From Halobacillus_B sp963739045 (GTDB lineage Bacteria > Bacillota > Bacilli > Bacillales > Halobacillaceae), in contig CAVTYY010000001.1 in NCBI GenBank assembly GCA_963739045.1, positions 434,001 to 498,000 on the forward strand: a stretch of DNA of 64,000 nucleotides, read 5' to 3'. The notes under the pieces are model-generated. The model saw only the letters and a program-made list of their open reading frames with translations, made no database searches and was not told the DNA's origin. Position numbers and translations under genes: made by a program. Shown in pieces: positions 50,390 through 59,924 of this stretch. How positions within the stretch are numbered: the stretch's first letter is position 1; every line of letters begins with the position of its first letter.

Positions 50390-50406
50390 TGTAATCTTAA
50401 TGTAAT
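50390..50406 (+). promoter_or_regulatory. Perfect WalR box
   Basis: TGTAAT-N5-TGTAAT, an exact match to the WalR (YycF) consensus TGTWAH-N5-TGTWAH. It lies about 220 bp before a secreted cell-wall endopeptidase gene; the intervening AT-rich DNA should hold the promoter. Confidence 0.75.
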
Positions 50407-50624
50407 AATTCAACGAGGATTGACGAGGGTTTAGGTTACGAATTACACGTAAGTTGAAATAAGTAACAATAGATTTCATGTATTTGGCATGATTATTATA
50501 TGTCGATTACATCATTTATAAACTATTTCTTCCCCTATAACCCTATGATAGATTAAAGAAGTGTAAAAAATATATAAAATTATAAAAAATAGAGACGGGT
50601 AATTAATATGGGAGGAAATATAGT

Positions 50625-52031
50625 GTGAGAAAGAAGAGTGGATGGACGCGAAAAATTGTGCTTACGGCAATACTTGGAATCGGTGTGAGTGTGGGGACCG
50701 TCTATGCGGATAACAGTCTTCAAACTACATACCACGTTTATGTAGGAGATAAACATCTCGGAGTGGTGGATGACAAATCAGTGGTGAAATCCTACGTAGA
50801 GAAGCGGCTCGATAAAGCAGAACATAAATATAACAAGCTGGATGTAAACCTTCGGGAAGATCTTTCTTTTGTTCCTGAGAAAACGTTCACCCCGAGTTCT
50901 GATAATGATCAAGTTGTGGATGCACTAAAGCAGGATCTATCTGTTGCGGTTGATGCCGTCGGGCTGACGGTGAATGGCGAAACTGTTGCTTATCTTCCAA
51001 GTGAAGAAAAAGCAGAGAAGGTAGTTGAACAACTCAAAGAGAACTATGTGAAACCCGAGAAGCTGCAAAAGCTTGAAAAACGAAAAGCTGAAGGTGCGGC
51101 GCCTAACATTAAACTTGGGGAATCTGCCATTATAGACGTCGCTTTAACGAAAAAGGTTTCAAAAGAAGAAGAACCAGTAAAACCTTCTTCCGTTGATACC
51201 GTTCCAGAAGCCGTCAAAACCCTGCAGAAAGGCACATCGGAAGAAAAGATACATACGGTAAAAAAAGGTGAATTTCTCGGAGAAATTGCTGATAAGTATG
51301 ATCTTTCTACTAAAGAATTACAGAGTATGAACCCGAAGCTTAAAGAAGATGGTCTTTTACACATCGGCCAGAAGCTGAATGTCACCGATGTAGTCCCTTT
51401 GACAGAAGTGCTGATTAAAGAAAAAGGGGTTAAGAAAGAAACGATTAAGCATGATACCAAAGTCGTGAAAACGGATAAGCTTTATAAAGGCGAAACGAAG
51501 GTGAAACAAGCAGGCAAGGACGGCGAGAAGAAAGTCCATTACTTTATAAATAAAAAGAATGATCAAGTTGTAGAAAAAGGAACAACAAAAGAAGAAACGA
51601 TTTCAAAACCCGTAGATAAAATTATCCTAAAAGGCACAAAAGTTATTCCATCCCGAGGCACCGGTGATTTTGACTGGCCCGCGGTCGGCGGTGTGATTAC
51701 CAGTCACCAGGGGAAACGCTGGGGCGAGTACCATAAAGGCATTGATATTGCTGGAGTTAGCAACCGCACAATTAAAGCGGCGGACAATGGTGTGGTCGTC
51801 TCAGCTGGATATACGACGGGCGGCTACGGCAATAAGATAGTGATTAACCATAAGAATGGCTACGAAACGCTGTATGGTCATCTAGCTTCGATTAGTGTCC
51901 ATCCTGGCCAGAAGGTGAAGCGCGGTCAGAAAATCGGCGTTATGGGGACCACGGGCGATTCAACGGGGATCCACCTCCACTTCGAAATTCACAAGCATGG
52001 CTCGCTCAAAAATCCGGAATCTTTCTATTAA
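50625..52031 (+). CDS. Secreted M23 peptidoglycan endopeptidase with LysM and G5 domains
   Basis: 468 residues. Signal peptide of about 28 residues, cleavage likely after VYA. An N-terminal region follows (30-210), then a LysM repeat beginning IHTVKKGEFLGEIADKYDLS near 215, a G5-like segment (about 265-345), and a C-terminal M23 domain: HKGIDIAG near 378 and HLHFEIH near 450 carry the zinc ligands. It should cut peptide cross-links in the wall. GTG start after GGGAGGAAATATA. Preceded by a WalR box and located just before walRK, so it is probably part of the WalR regulon. Confidence 0.9.
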   Translation: MRKKSGWTRKIVLTAILGIGVSVGTVYADNSLQTTYHVYVGDKHLGVVDDKSVVKSYVEKRLDKAEHKYNKLDVNLREDLSFVPEKTFTPSSDNDQVVDALKQDLSVAVDAVGLTVNGETVAYLPSEEKAEKVVEQLKENYVKPEKLQKLEKRKAEGAAPNIKLGESAIIDVALTKKVSKEEEPVKPSSVDTVPEAVKTLQKGTSEEKIHTVKKGEFLGEIADKYDLSTKELQSMNPKLKEDGLLHIGQKLNVTDVVPLTEVLIKEKGVKKETIKHDTKVVKTDKLYKGETKVKQAGKDGEKKVHYFINKKNDQVVEKGTTKEETISKPVDKIILKGTKVIPSRGTGDFDWPAVGGVITSHQGKRWGEYHKGIDIAGVSNRTIKAADNGVVVSAGYTTGGYGNKIVINHKNGYETLYGHLASISVHPGQKVKRGQKIGVMGTTGDSTGIHLHFEIHKHGSLKNPESFY

Positions 52032-52036
52032 ATAGG

Positions 52037-52068
52037 AATCCGCTATGATAGCTCATAGCGGATTTTTT
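52037..52068 (+). terminator. Terminator after the M23 gene
   Basis: AATCCGCTATGA pairs with TCATAGCGGATT; T7 follows. Confidence 0.92.
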
Positions 52069-52236
52069 TATGGCTGCTTTAAGCGGAAGTGCTGATATAG
52101 GTGTCCTTAGCATCCCGTCGCAGTAATTTTTGGCGGTTTTTAATTTTGTGTGGAGACTGGCGGTTAGAAGCGATAGTTGCTGGTTTGTGATTGATATACC
52201 TCACCTGTTGGTGCGAAAGAGGATCCGTGATGGAGC

Positions 52237-52496
52237 GATAGAACGCCGAAAGTAGGATAGAATCGTCGAAAGGTCAGATAGTTCTCCATTTGGGATGGAT
52301 AGAACTCTTTTTTGGGTGGATAAACAGGCAGATAGGAGAGATAGAGGCCCTGCGATGAGTGGATAAGCGACAGCTGTCAGAGTGTGCGATAGACCGCTCG
52401 GGGTGAAACGATAGAGTATTCGGCGAGAGTGAAGCGATATAGCTGTCAGAGATAGATCGCTATGATGATGAGATAGAACACAGTAAATAGGATGGA
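52237..52496. repeat. Array of GATAG boxes at about 21-bp spacing
   Basis: GATA (mostly GATAG/GATAGA) starts at 52237, 52256, 52277, 52298, 52319, 52340, 52362, 52388, 52410, 52436, 52451 and 52472, with an additional one at 52331 and GATG at 52491. Most steps are 19-26 bp, often exactly 21. The spacers are degenerate. No open frame is convincing here. Confidence 0.75.
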
Positions 52497-52499
52497 TCC

Positions 52500-52926
52500 T
52501 CAACAATTAGGGGCAATTGAAGCTCTAAAATTGCCGACAAAACGCCAGCACCAGGCATGCTGAAAGTTAGAAAGATACTATTATTACACAGTCCTAGCAA
52601 GTGTTTGTGTTGATCCCCGCTTTGATATTTCCGTTCTCCAAATAATCATAAAGAGGTGGGGGAAATCTCCAAGATGTCTACAAACTAAATATTAATTAGG
52701 AGCTCTTATGGAATAGAAGAAAAACTCAACTCCTGATGGTATATTCACACCAAAATGCTAACACTATGAGAAGAAACTTTTCGAAAAACAAATGCCTCCA
52801 AACCCCCATCATATGTGTAAAAACATTGGAAATTATCAGATCCTCAGGTAATTGTAAGACATTTAGCAGTAAATAAGTTAAAATGAGGAATAGCATAGAA
52901 GTTGACGAAAGGGAAGTGAACGTTAT
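52500..52926. other. Intergenic stretch upstream of walR
   Basis: About 425 bp, AT-rich, without a supportable gene. The walR promoter should be near 52855-52895 (TTAGCA ... TTAAAAT). I see no clear WalR box here. Confidence 0.4.
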
Positions 52927-53634
52927 ATGGCGCCACCAAAAATATTAGTTGTCGATGACGAAAAGCCGATTGCCGATATACTTAAATTCAATTTAGAAAA
53001 AGAAGGATATGAAGTCGTATGCGCTTATGATGGCGACGAAGCCATTAAGAAAGCAGGAGATGAAGATCCTGATTTAATTTTACTTGATATTATGCTCCCG
53101 AATAAAGACGGGAATGAAGTATGCCGCGAAGTCCGGAAAACCCATACCATGCCGATTATCATGCTGACAGCGAAAGATGCTGAAATTGATAAAGTGCTGG
53201 GACTCGAAATGGGAGCGGACGATTATGTGACGAAGCCTTTTAGTAATCGAGAATTAATCGCCCGGGTGAAAGCGAATTTGCGCCGCCAGCAGCAGGAACC
53301 GGAAGATAACGGCCACGGATCTAAGGATATTACGATCGGCCGTCTGGCGATTCACCCGGATGCTTATACGGTGACACGCGACGGGGATTATATTGAGCTG
53401 ACCCATCGTGAATTTGAGCTGCTTCATTATCTTGCCCGTCATATTTCCCAAGTAATGACGCGCGAACATTTATTGGAAACCGTTTGGGGGTACGATTACT
53501 ACGGTGACGTCCGCACTGTAGATGTTACCGTCCGCCGCCTTCGTGAAAAAATTGAAGAAAACCCTAGTAACCCTGCCTGGATTGTCACTCGCCGAGGAGT
53601 GGGCTATTACCTAAGAAATCCAGAGCAGGAGTAA
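52927..53634 (+). CDS. walR: WalR (YycF), essential cell-wall response regulator
   Basis: 235 residues. Receiver: ILVVDDEKPI, phospho-acceptor Asp54 in LLDIMLPNKDG, MLTAKD and TKPFSN; then OmpR-type winged helix with LTHREFELLHYLARH and VDVTVRRLREKIE. It controls autolysins and wall turnover. First gene of the conserved walRKHIJ operon, 7 bp before walK. Essential in Firmicutes that have been tested. Confidence 0.97.
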   Translation: MAPPKILVVDDEKPIADILKFNLEKEGYEVVCAYDGDEAIKKAGDEDPDLILLDIMLPNKDGNEVCREVRKTHTMPIIMLTAKDAEIDKVLGLEMGADDYVTKPFSNRELIARVKANLRRQQQEPEDNGHGSKDITIGRLAIHPDAYTVTRDGDYIELTHREFELLHYLARHISQVMTREHLLETVWGYDYYGDVRTVDVTVRRLREKIEENPSNPAWIVTRRGVGYYLRNPEQE

Positions 53635-53641
53635 GAGGCTG

Positions 53642-55474
53642 ATGAAGAAAGTAGGATTTTTTCAGTCGGTTCGCTTAAAACTGATTGTTGTCTACATTCT
53701 TCTTCTATTGCTTGGCATTCAGGTGATTGGAGCCTACTTTGTTAAAGGATTAGAAGGTAAGCTTAAGGATAATTTTACGAGTTCTATTGAAGGTCGTATA
53801 GATACCTTAACCTATAGTTTACAGCAATCGTTTTCGGCAGACCGTACCGAAGATGACCCGACGCTTGAGACGGATGTGACAACGCTGATTGATCGGTTTA
53901 AATACAATCCAAGCAGCGATATCAACAAGCTGCAGGTGGTGAATGATAATAAAAGGATCATTGCATCTTTTGGATATCAAGGAAATAATATCGGCCAAAA
54001 GACTACAGAGCTCAAAGTGACCAACGCTCTGTTAATGTTCGGGTCCACCGATCCGGAAATTATGGTCGATGCCGATAAAGGAGAGCGGGTCTGGGTAGGG
54101 GTTCGTCCAATTATTGAGAACTCCGAAGCGGTCGGAGCGGTCTATTATCAAGCCGATATGAGCAGTGTTTATAATCAGCTTCAGGATATTAATAAAATCT
54201 TTGCCAAGGGCACCCTTTTGGCGATCACGATTACGGCTTTGCTCGGGATTTTGGTAGCGAGAACGATAACCAGACCGCTGAGCGAAATGAGAAGACAGGC
54301 TCAAATTATGTCGACCGGTGACTTTTCGCAAAAGGTAACTGTGCACGGCAATGATGAGATCAGTCAGTTGGGACTTACCTTTAATGACTTGAATGATAAA
54401 TTGAAATTGTCTCAAGCCACAACAGAAGGGGAGCGGCGGAAACTCAGTTCGGTGCTGTCCAATATGTCGGACGGGGTTATTGCGACTGACCGCTTAGGGG
54501 CGATTACACTGATGAATGCTCCCGCCTCTAGCTTAATCGGCCAAAGCTTTGAGGAAGTCCAGGGGCAGTCTTTGATCGACATTCTGGATTTAAATGAGCA
54601 GCTTTCTGATGTGACAGAAATCGAAAACACGGACTCCATTATTACGGATCTGAGCACAGAGGATCAGCATTTGCTATTAAAAGCCAATTTCTCCATCGTT
54701 ATTAATGAAAATGATGAAAGAGATGGCTTTATTACGGTGCTCAGTGATGTAACTGAGCAGGAGAAAGTTGAACAGGAACGCCGTGAATTTGTGTCCAATG
54801 TTTCTCATGAGCTGAGGACCCCGCTGACATCGATGAGGAGTTATATTGAAGCGCTGAATGATGGCGCATGGCAGGATCCGGAAATCGCTCCACGGTTTTT
54901 AGATGTGACTCAAAATGAAACCGAACGGATGATCCGGTTAGTCAATGACCTGCTGCAATTAACGAAAATGGATCAGCAGGAAACGCATTTGATGAAAGAA
55001 ACAGTCGAATTCATCGGCTTTCTTAATCAAGTGATTGAGCGCTTTGAAATGAATAAATATGAACATATCGAATTCGACCGGGATTTTCCTGATAAAGAAA
55101 TGCTTGTCTGGATCGATGAGGATAAGCTGATGCAGGTACTCGATAACGTGATCTCCAACGCAATTAAATATTCTCCTGAAGGCGGAACGATTCGCTTTAA
55201 AGCCATATCTACGAAAAAACACCTGCGTGTCAGCATCTCTGATGAAGGTCTGGGCATGCCCGCCAATACCGTCGACAAAATCTTTGATCGGTTCTACCGC
55301 GTAGATAAAGCCCGGACTCGTGAACTCGGGGGTACCGGTTTAGGCCTTGCTATTGCCCGGGAAATAATTGACGCTCATCACGGGAAAATCTGGGCAGAAA
55401 GTAAAGAAGGTAAAGGGACAACCGTTCTCTTTACGCTTCCGCTTATGAGTCAGAAGCGGAGGGGGAAATTATGA
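53642..55474 (+). CDS. walK: WalK (YycG), sensor histidine kinase
   Basis: 610 residues. Helix 1 (about 12-32), extracellular PAS-like domain, helix 2 (about 183-203), HAMP (ARTITRPLSEMRRQA), cytoplasmic PAS (about 262-370), HisKA with SNVSHELRTPL, phospho-acceptor His389, and HATPase with NAIKYSPEGG, GLGMP and TGLGLAIAREI. It senses wall status or lipid II metabolism and phosphorylates WalR. Overlaps walH by 4 bp. The region of GLAIAREI also contains a Noc-site-like sequence (55352-55365). Confidence 0.97.
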   Translation: MKKVGFFQSVRLKLIVVYILLLLLGIQVIGAYFVKGLEGKLKDNFTSSIEGRIDTLTYSLQQSFSADRTEDDPTLETDVTTLIDRFKYNPSSDINKLQVVNDNKRIIASFGYQGNNIGQKTTELKVTNALLMFGSTDPEIMVDADKGERVWVGVRPIIENSEAVGAVYYQADMSSVYNQLQDINKIFAKGTLLAITITALLGILVARTITRPLSEMRRQAQIMSTGDFSQKVTVHGNDEISQLGLTFNDLNDKLKLSQATTEGERRKLSSVLSNMSDGVIATDRLGAITLMNAPASSLIGQSFEEVQGQSLIDILDLNEQLSDVTEIENTDSIITDLSTEDQHLLLKANFSIVINENDERDGFITVLSDVTEQEKVEQERREFVSNVSHELRTPLTSMRSYIEALNDGAWQDPEIAPRFLDVTQNETERMIRLVNDLLQLTKMDQQETHLMKETVEFIGFLNQVIERFEMNKYEHIEFDRDFPDKEMLVWIDEDKLMQVLDNVISNAIKYSPEGGTIRFKAISTKKHLRVSISDEGLGMPANTVDKIFDRFYRVDKARTRELGGTGLGLAIAREIIDAHHGKIWAESKEGKGTTVLFTLPLMSQKRRGKL

Positions 55475-56820
55475 GAGTAGAGTCCGCAAAAAGCATTATT
55501 TTAATTTTGTTGATTTCGTTTAGTTTAATCTTGACGGTGGCCTTATGGTATTATCAACCTGATTATAAAGAGGTTTCCAACAATGAAACGGTAAAAAACA
55601 CCGAATTAAACGGGGAACAGGAGACAATGTCTCAAATAATCAGGCCGGATAAAGTCGTTTTTTCGAATAATAACGGGTATTACACTTATAAAGATTCTTA
55701 TAAGAACAACGAACACGTCAAACAGCTGATGGATAAGATGAAGAACTTTCCACTGCTTGATATTACCGCTACGAAAAGTAAGGGGATTCCTGAAGGCGAT
55801 CGAAGTGTGGAATTACTTTTCCCTGCTTCTCTTCCTTCAGATGTGATCACTGATTTGTTTAGTATATCGGACAGCAATTCAATTGTGAGCAAGGTAGACT
55901 TTAACCGGATTTTCTTTGTGTACAAGGGCACTGCGAATGAAGACAGTTCTGCGGAAGTGGTATTTGTAAATGACCAAAACGATAAGGTTTTAAAGGGTCT
56001 GTTACCTAAAAATGGGGCCGCCGCTCTTATCAAGGATTTAACGAACAATAAAGACGTGTTAAGAGACGAATTTCTCTATACTCCAGATCAAACAAATCAT
56101 CGAATCTATTTACCAGAGGACAAGGTGGATCAGGTACCTAAGAAACTATTAACGTATAATGCTATCGATGTTTCTCCTTTACAGAATAATCTGCTGTCGG
56201 GTGATAAGGTTACGACCATTATTTCCGGCAATCAAAAAGAGCAGAGGGGTACATATAAGAGGCTTACGTATACGGATACGTGGCTGCATTATGTGAATGT
56301 CGATTCCGCTCTCATTGGGGCCGTGCCTTCCATGAGCAAGTATCAAATTATGACGAAAGCTTTAAATGAAATTAATGCGCAGATGGGCTGGACAGATACG
56401 TTTAAATTAAATGGTGTGTCCACTTCTCCGCAAAAAGTGGATTATTTGATGCATTATAACGGGATTCCTGTCTTATCAAGCTCGAAAGGGACTTCCACGA
56501 TTTCCATCACCTATAGTTCTAAGAATGGGAATATCAGAGAGTATAGCCGTCCATTAATTAATTTTGATTCGTACCGGTACAGCGAATCCCAGGATGCTAC
56601 TCTGCCATCGGGCAATGACGTAGTGACTTATATTAAGGATTCGCCACAGTACAATGAGCATTTAATTGATGATATTAGAATTGGGTACAGCTTGTATCCA
56701 CAGAAAGCAGGATCTCCTGCTTACAATCTGATCCCTCAATGGTTTGTCCATGAAAACGGAAAATGGAAAGAACTCGATCTGGAAGAGCAGGGCATCTCCA
56801 GCAGTAAAGGAGGCGAATAG
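55471..56820 (+). CDS. walH: WalH (YycH), membrane regulator of WalK
   Basis: 449 residues. One N-terminal membrane helix (about 9-28), the rest outside the cell in the YycH fold; KVVFSNNNGYYTYKD near residue 50 and the C-terminal IRIGYSLYPQ region are family-like. With WalI it forms a complex with WalK and restrains its activity in B. subtilis. Overlaps walK (ATGA) and precedes walI by 1 bp. Confidence 0.93.
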   Translation: MRVESAKSIILILLISFSLILTVALWYYQPDYKEVSNNETVKNTELNGEQETMSQIIRPDKVVFSNNNGYYTYKDSYKNNEHVKQLMDKMKNFPLLDITATKSKGIPEGDRSVELLFPASLPSDVITDLFSISDSNSIVSKVDFNRIFFVYKGTANEDSSAEVVFVNDQNDKVLKGLLPKNGAAALIKDLTNNKDVLRDEFLYTPDQTNHRIYLPEDKVDQVPKKLLTYNAIDVSPLQNNLLSGDKVTTIISGNQKEQRGTYKRLTYTDTWLHYVNVDSALIGAVPSMSKYQIMTKALNEINAQMGWTDTFKLNGVSTSPQKVDYLMHYNGIPVLSSSKGTSTISITYSSKNGNIREYSRPLINFDSYRYSESQDATLPSGNDVVTYIKDSPQYNEHLIDDIRIGYSLYPQKAGSPAYNLIPQWFVHENGKWKELDLEEQGISSSKGGE

Positions 56821-56821
56821 A

Positions 56822-57712
56822 ATGCAGTGGGGACAAATAAAGACCTTATTCATTCTCAGCTTCCTCGTCTTGGATCTTTTTCTTTTTCAACAATTCTTAA
56901 ATAAGCAAACTAATGAAGAATTAAGTACCCTTCCTCAGGAAACGGTGGATCAGAAAGACATTGATTTTTCCGCTGTTCCTAATGAGAAGGCACCGGCGAT
57001 CGATGTCATTAAGGCGTCTCCCGACGAATTCACGAGTGATAATTTAAGTGAAATTGAGAAACTTGATAAGTCCGAACAAGAATATTCTATTAAAAAGAAT
57101 CGGCTGCTTGTTTCCAAATTTAAGGATCCAATTAAGATTGATGAAGATCACATTGTGTCCCAGGTGTCGGAGTACATTCCCTTTGCTAACCAGTATTCGT
57201 ACTGGACGTGGAACAAAGACAAAAATGCTTTGCTCTTTTTCCAAAAAGCAAATAATCGTACCATTTATTACAATAAAGGCGGATCCCTCGTGATTCATGT
57301 GAAAGATGGCAAGATGGTCTCTTACTCGGCTGCCCTCTTAAATATAGCCGACTCCAGCAGTTTCAGCAGCGGAGATGATGCAGCTGTGCTTTCTGCCAGG
57401 GATGCGGCCAGTAGTTTGCGGCCAGCTCTCTCCAGTGGTGATAAGATTACCGACACGAGCATTGGCTATTACTCCCGAGTGAATCTTGAATTCGGAGTGG
57501 AAAATGGGGCACAGGTGTTCAATCCTACCTGGAAGTTTACTGTAAACGGGAAGAAGGATTATTTTGTTGACGGGCTTCAAGGGACGCTGCTGAATATGGA
57601 AGAGGATCAATTCATCGACGACACGATTTCGATTATTAATAAGAATTTCGAGCCATCTTCAAAGACTCTTAAGCAGGATAATGATAGGAGAGTTGAAGGT
57701 GAAGCGGAATAA
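56822..57712 (+). CDS. walI: WalI (YycI), membrane regulator of WalK
   Basis: 296 residues. The start MQWGQIKTLFILSFLVLDLFL at 56822 gives the typical YycI N-terminal membrane helix, and AAAGGAGG lies about 8 bp upstream. The rest is an extracellular YycI domain like that of WalH. Its transmembrane helix contacts WalH and WalK. Located between walH and walJ as in other Bacilli. Confidence 0.93.
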   Translation: MQWGQIKTLFILSFLVLDLFLFQQFLNKQTNEELSTLPQETVDQKDIDFSAVPNEKAPAIDVIKASPDEFTSDNLSEIEKLDKSEQEYSIKKNRLLVSKFKDPIKIDEDHIVSQVSEYIPFANQYSYWTWNKDKNALLFFQKANNRTIYYNKGGSLVIHVKDGKMVSYSAALLNIADSSSFSSGDDAAVLSARDAASSLRPALSSGDKITDTSIGYYSRVNLEFGVENGAQVFNPTWKFTVNGKKDYFVDGLQGTLLNMEEDQFIDDTISIINKNFEPSSKTLKQDNDRRVEGEAE

Positions 57713-57727
57713 ATGGAGTGTAAATAA

Positions 57728-58522
57728 ATGAGTTTGAAATTTAGTGTGCTTGCTTCAGGCAGTACTGGCAATGCCTTTTATATAGAATCTGGCGAAGAGA
57801 AGATTTTGGTAGATGCCGGGTTAAGCGGCAAGAAAGTGGAAGGACTGCTCGCTCAAGTGAACGTGGATCCGCACGAACTTTCGCGAATTCTGGTTACGCA
57901 TGAGCACAGCGACCATATTAAGGGACTCGGGATTATGGCGAGGCGGTACAAGCTGCCGATCTATGCGAATGAAAAGACGTGGAAAGCAATGGAAGGTCAG
58001 ATTGGCAAGATTTCTGTCGATCAGAAGTTTCTTTTTAATATGGAAGAAATGAAGTCCTTTGGCGGGATCGATATTGAATCCTTTGCGGTTTCGCATGATG
58101 CAGCTGAGCCGATGTTTTTTACTTTTCATAAGGATGGCAGGAAAGTGGCCCTCGTGACGGATTTAGGCTATGTATCCGAACGTATTAAGAAGACGGTGGA
58201 AGATGCCGATGCTTATATCTTTGAATCGAATCATGATGTAAGCATGCTCCGGATGGGCCGTTACCCGTGGAACGTAAAGCGCAGAATCTTAGGTGATTCC
58301 GGCCACGTGTCCAATGAAGATTGTGCCCTCGCCTTGACGGATATTATTACAGACCGGACGAAACGAATTTATCTGGCCCATTTGAGCTTAGATAATAATA
58401 TGAAAGACCTCGCCCGCATGTCTGTGAAGAATGTACTGGAAGAACGCGGGTTTGAGCTGGGTTCACGGATCGACCTTTATGATACCGACCCGGCAGCGGC
58501 CACGCCTATCTATACAGTTTAG
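57728..58522 (+). CDS. walJ: WalJ (YycJ), metallo-beta-lactamase fold hydrolase
   Basis: 264 residues. Metallo-beta-lactamase motif THEHSDHIKGL near residues 57-67, early Ser/Asp strand GSTGNAFYIE and VDAGLSGK, DLGYVSERI and later GDSGHVSNEDCA. In Bacillus, YycJ affects coordination of division with replication and has 5'-3' exonuclease activity in one relative. SD is weak (GGAGTGTAAATA). Last cytoplasmic member of the wal operon. Confidence 0.94.
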   Translation: MSLKFSVLASGSTGNAFYIESGEEKILVDAGLSGKKVEGLLAQVNVDPHELSRILVTHEHSDHIKGLGIMARRYKLPIYANEKTWKAMEGQIGKISVDQKFLFNMEEMKSFGGIDIESFAVSHDAAEPMFFTFHKDGRKVALVTDLGYVSERIKKTVEDADAYIFESNHDVSMLRMGRYPWNVKRRILGDSGHVSNEDCALALTDIITDRTKRIYLAHLSLDNNMKDLARMSVKNVLEERGFELGSRIDLYDTDPAAATPIYTV

Positions 58523-58600
58523 AAGTTTTAAATTTTGGATTTAAAGGAAACACTACTTATAGTAAAAAGTTAAGAGGACGAAAGGACAGGTGAAGATGCT

Positions 58601-59830
58601 GTGGGCTATTATGATGACCACTCTCATGCTACTCAGCAACAAAAGCATCGCCGCCGCTGGATTATGCCAACCATTGTTGGAGTAATTCTCGGGGCAGTTT
58701 TAGTTTTGTTGGCCTTACCCGCGCTCGTGCAAACAGAGCTGCTCCCTTATGATATCACCATTCCAGAAGATGAAAGCGGATTGGTCAAAGGGGATACAGG
58801 ATTAACAGGCACTACGACAAAGCAAGTTTCCGTGGACGTGAACACGCAGGTGACGGACATTGTAGATAAAGTCACTCCCTCGGTTGTAGGAGTCGTGAAT
58901 ATGCAGAGCCAGTCAGATTTCTGGGACCAGCAATCCGATTCTACTCCTCAGGAAGCAGGCATAGGTTCTGGGGTTATTTATAAGAAGCAGGATGGCGACG
59001 CTTATGTGGTTACGAACAATCATGTGATTGAAGGAGCCAATGAAATTGAAGTGGTCCTGTCAGATGAAACAAGAGTGAAAGCCCAGCTTGTCGGCAGTGA
59101 TTTATTCACCGATTTAGCCGTACTTAAAATGCCGGGAGATAAAGTGAAGAAAACGATTGAAATTGGCGATTCTGACAAGTTAAAAGTAGGCGAGCCGGCC
59201 ATCGCCATCGGGAATCCATTAGGGCTGAGATTTTCCGGATCGGTAACCAAAGGGGTCATCAGCGGAAAGCAGCGTGCGATTCCTCAGGACTTTAATGGCG
59301 ATGGATTAGAAGACTGGCAGGCAGAGGTCATCCAGACAGATGCCGCCATCAACCCGGGAAATAGCGGCGGGGCCTTAATTAATATTGAAGGCCAGCTCGT
59401 TGGTATTAACTCGATGAAAATTGCCGAATCTGCCGTGGAGGGCATTGGATTTGCGATTCCGATCAACTCCGCGCTGCCGATTATCAATGAGCTTGAAAAG
59501 TACGGCAAAGTAAACCGTCCATACATTGGTGTGGAAGCATATGGTTTAGATGAAGTGCCTTCTTCAGAATGGCAGAATACCTTGAAGCTGCCGAAAGATG
59601 TGAAAGGCGGTCTTTATATCCGCAGCATCAAGCAAATGTCACCAGCCGCTAAAGCAGGACTGCAGCCTCTGGATGTCATCGTGAAGCTGGATGATAAGAA
59701 AGTAGATACCATCATCGACCTTCGCAAGTACCTCTATGACGAGAAAGATCCAGGTGATGAGCTTAAGATCACTTATTATCGTGATGGTAAGAAGGATAAG
59801 ACGACCGTTACCCTGGGATCACAAAAGTAA
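58601..59830 (+). CDS. HtrA/DegP-family membrane serine protease (HtrC/YycK type)
   Basis: 409 residues. Cytoplasmic head of about 20 residues, one membrane helix (about 21-43), trypsin-like protease with catalytic His in TNNHVIEGA, Asp in TDLAVLKM and Ser in NPGNSGGALI, then one PDZ domain (about 300-400; RPYIGVEAYG, GGLYIRSIKQMSPAAKAGLQ). Extracytoplasmic quality-control protease. GTG start after AGGTGAAGATGCT. Follows walJ as in B. subtilis, where it is htrC. Confidence 0.93.
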   Translation: MGYYDDHSHATQQQKHRRRWIMPTIVGVILGAVLVLLALPALVQTELLPYDITIPEDESGLVKGDTGLTGTTTKQVSVDVNTQVTDIVDKVTPSVVGVVNMQSQSDFWDQQSDSTPQEAGIGSGVIYKKQDGDAYVVTNNHVIEGANEIEVVLSDETRVKAQLVGSDLFTDLAVLKMPGDKVKKTIEIGDSDKLKVGEPAIAIGNPLGLRFSGSVTKGVISGKQRAIPQDFNGDGLEDWQAEVIQTDAAINPGNSGGALINIEGQLVGINSMKIAESAVEGIGFAIPINSALPIINELEKYGKVNRPYIGVEAYGLDEVPSSEWQNTLKLPKDVKGGLYIRSIKQMSPAAKAGLQPLDVIVKLDDKKVDTIIDLRKYLYDEKDPGDELKITYYRDGKKDKTTVTLGSQK

Positions 59831-59840
59831 GGAAGAGAAT

Positions 59841-59869
59841 CGTGGATGGCTCAGCCATCCACGTTTTTT
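59841..59869 (+). terminator. Terminator of the wal-htrA operon
   Basis: CGTGGATGGCT and CCATCCACG with a tight loop, followed by T6. Confidence 0.9.
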
Positions 59870-59924
59870 GTCGGAAATAACTAGCTTCGTTAACTTTAAA
59901 ATTATGGAAAAAGACCTATAACTA

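Noticed and set aside
52201..52506. 101-codon frame on the minus strand across the GATAG array
   Set aside because: The composition follows the repeat boxes, there is no SD, and the array spacing is not a multiple of three throughout.
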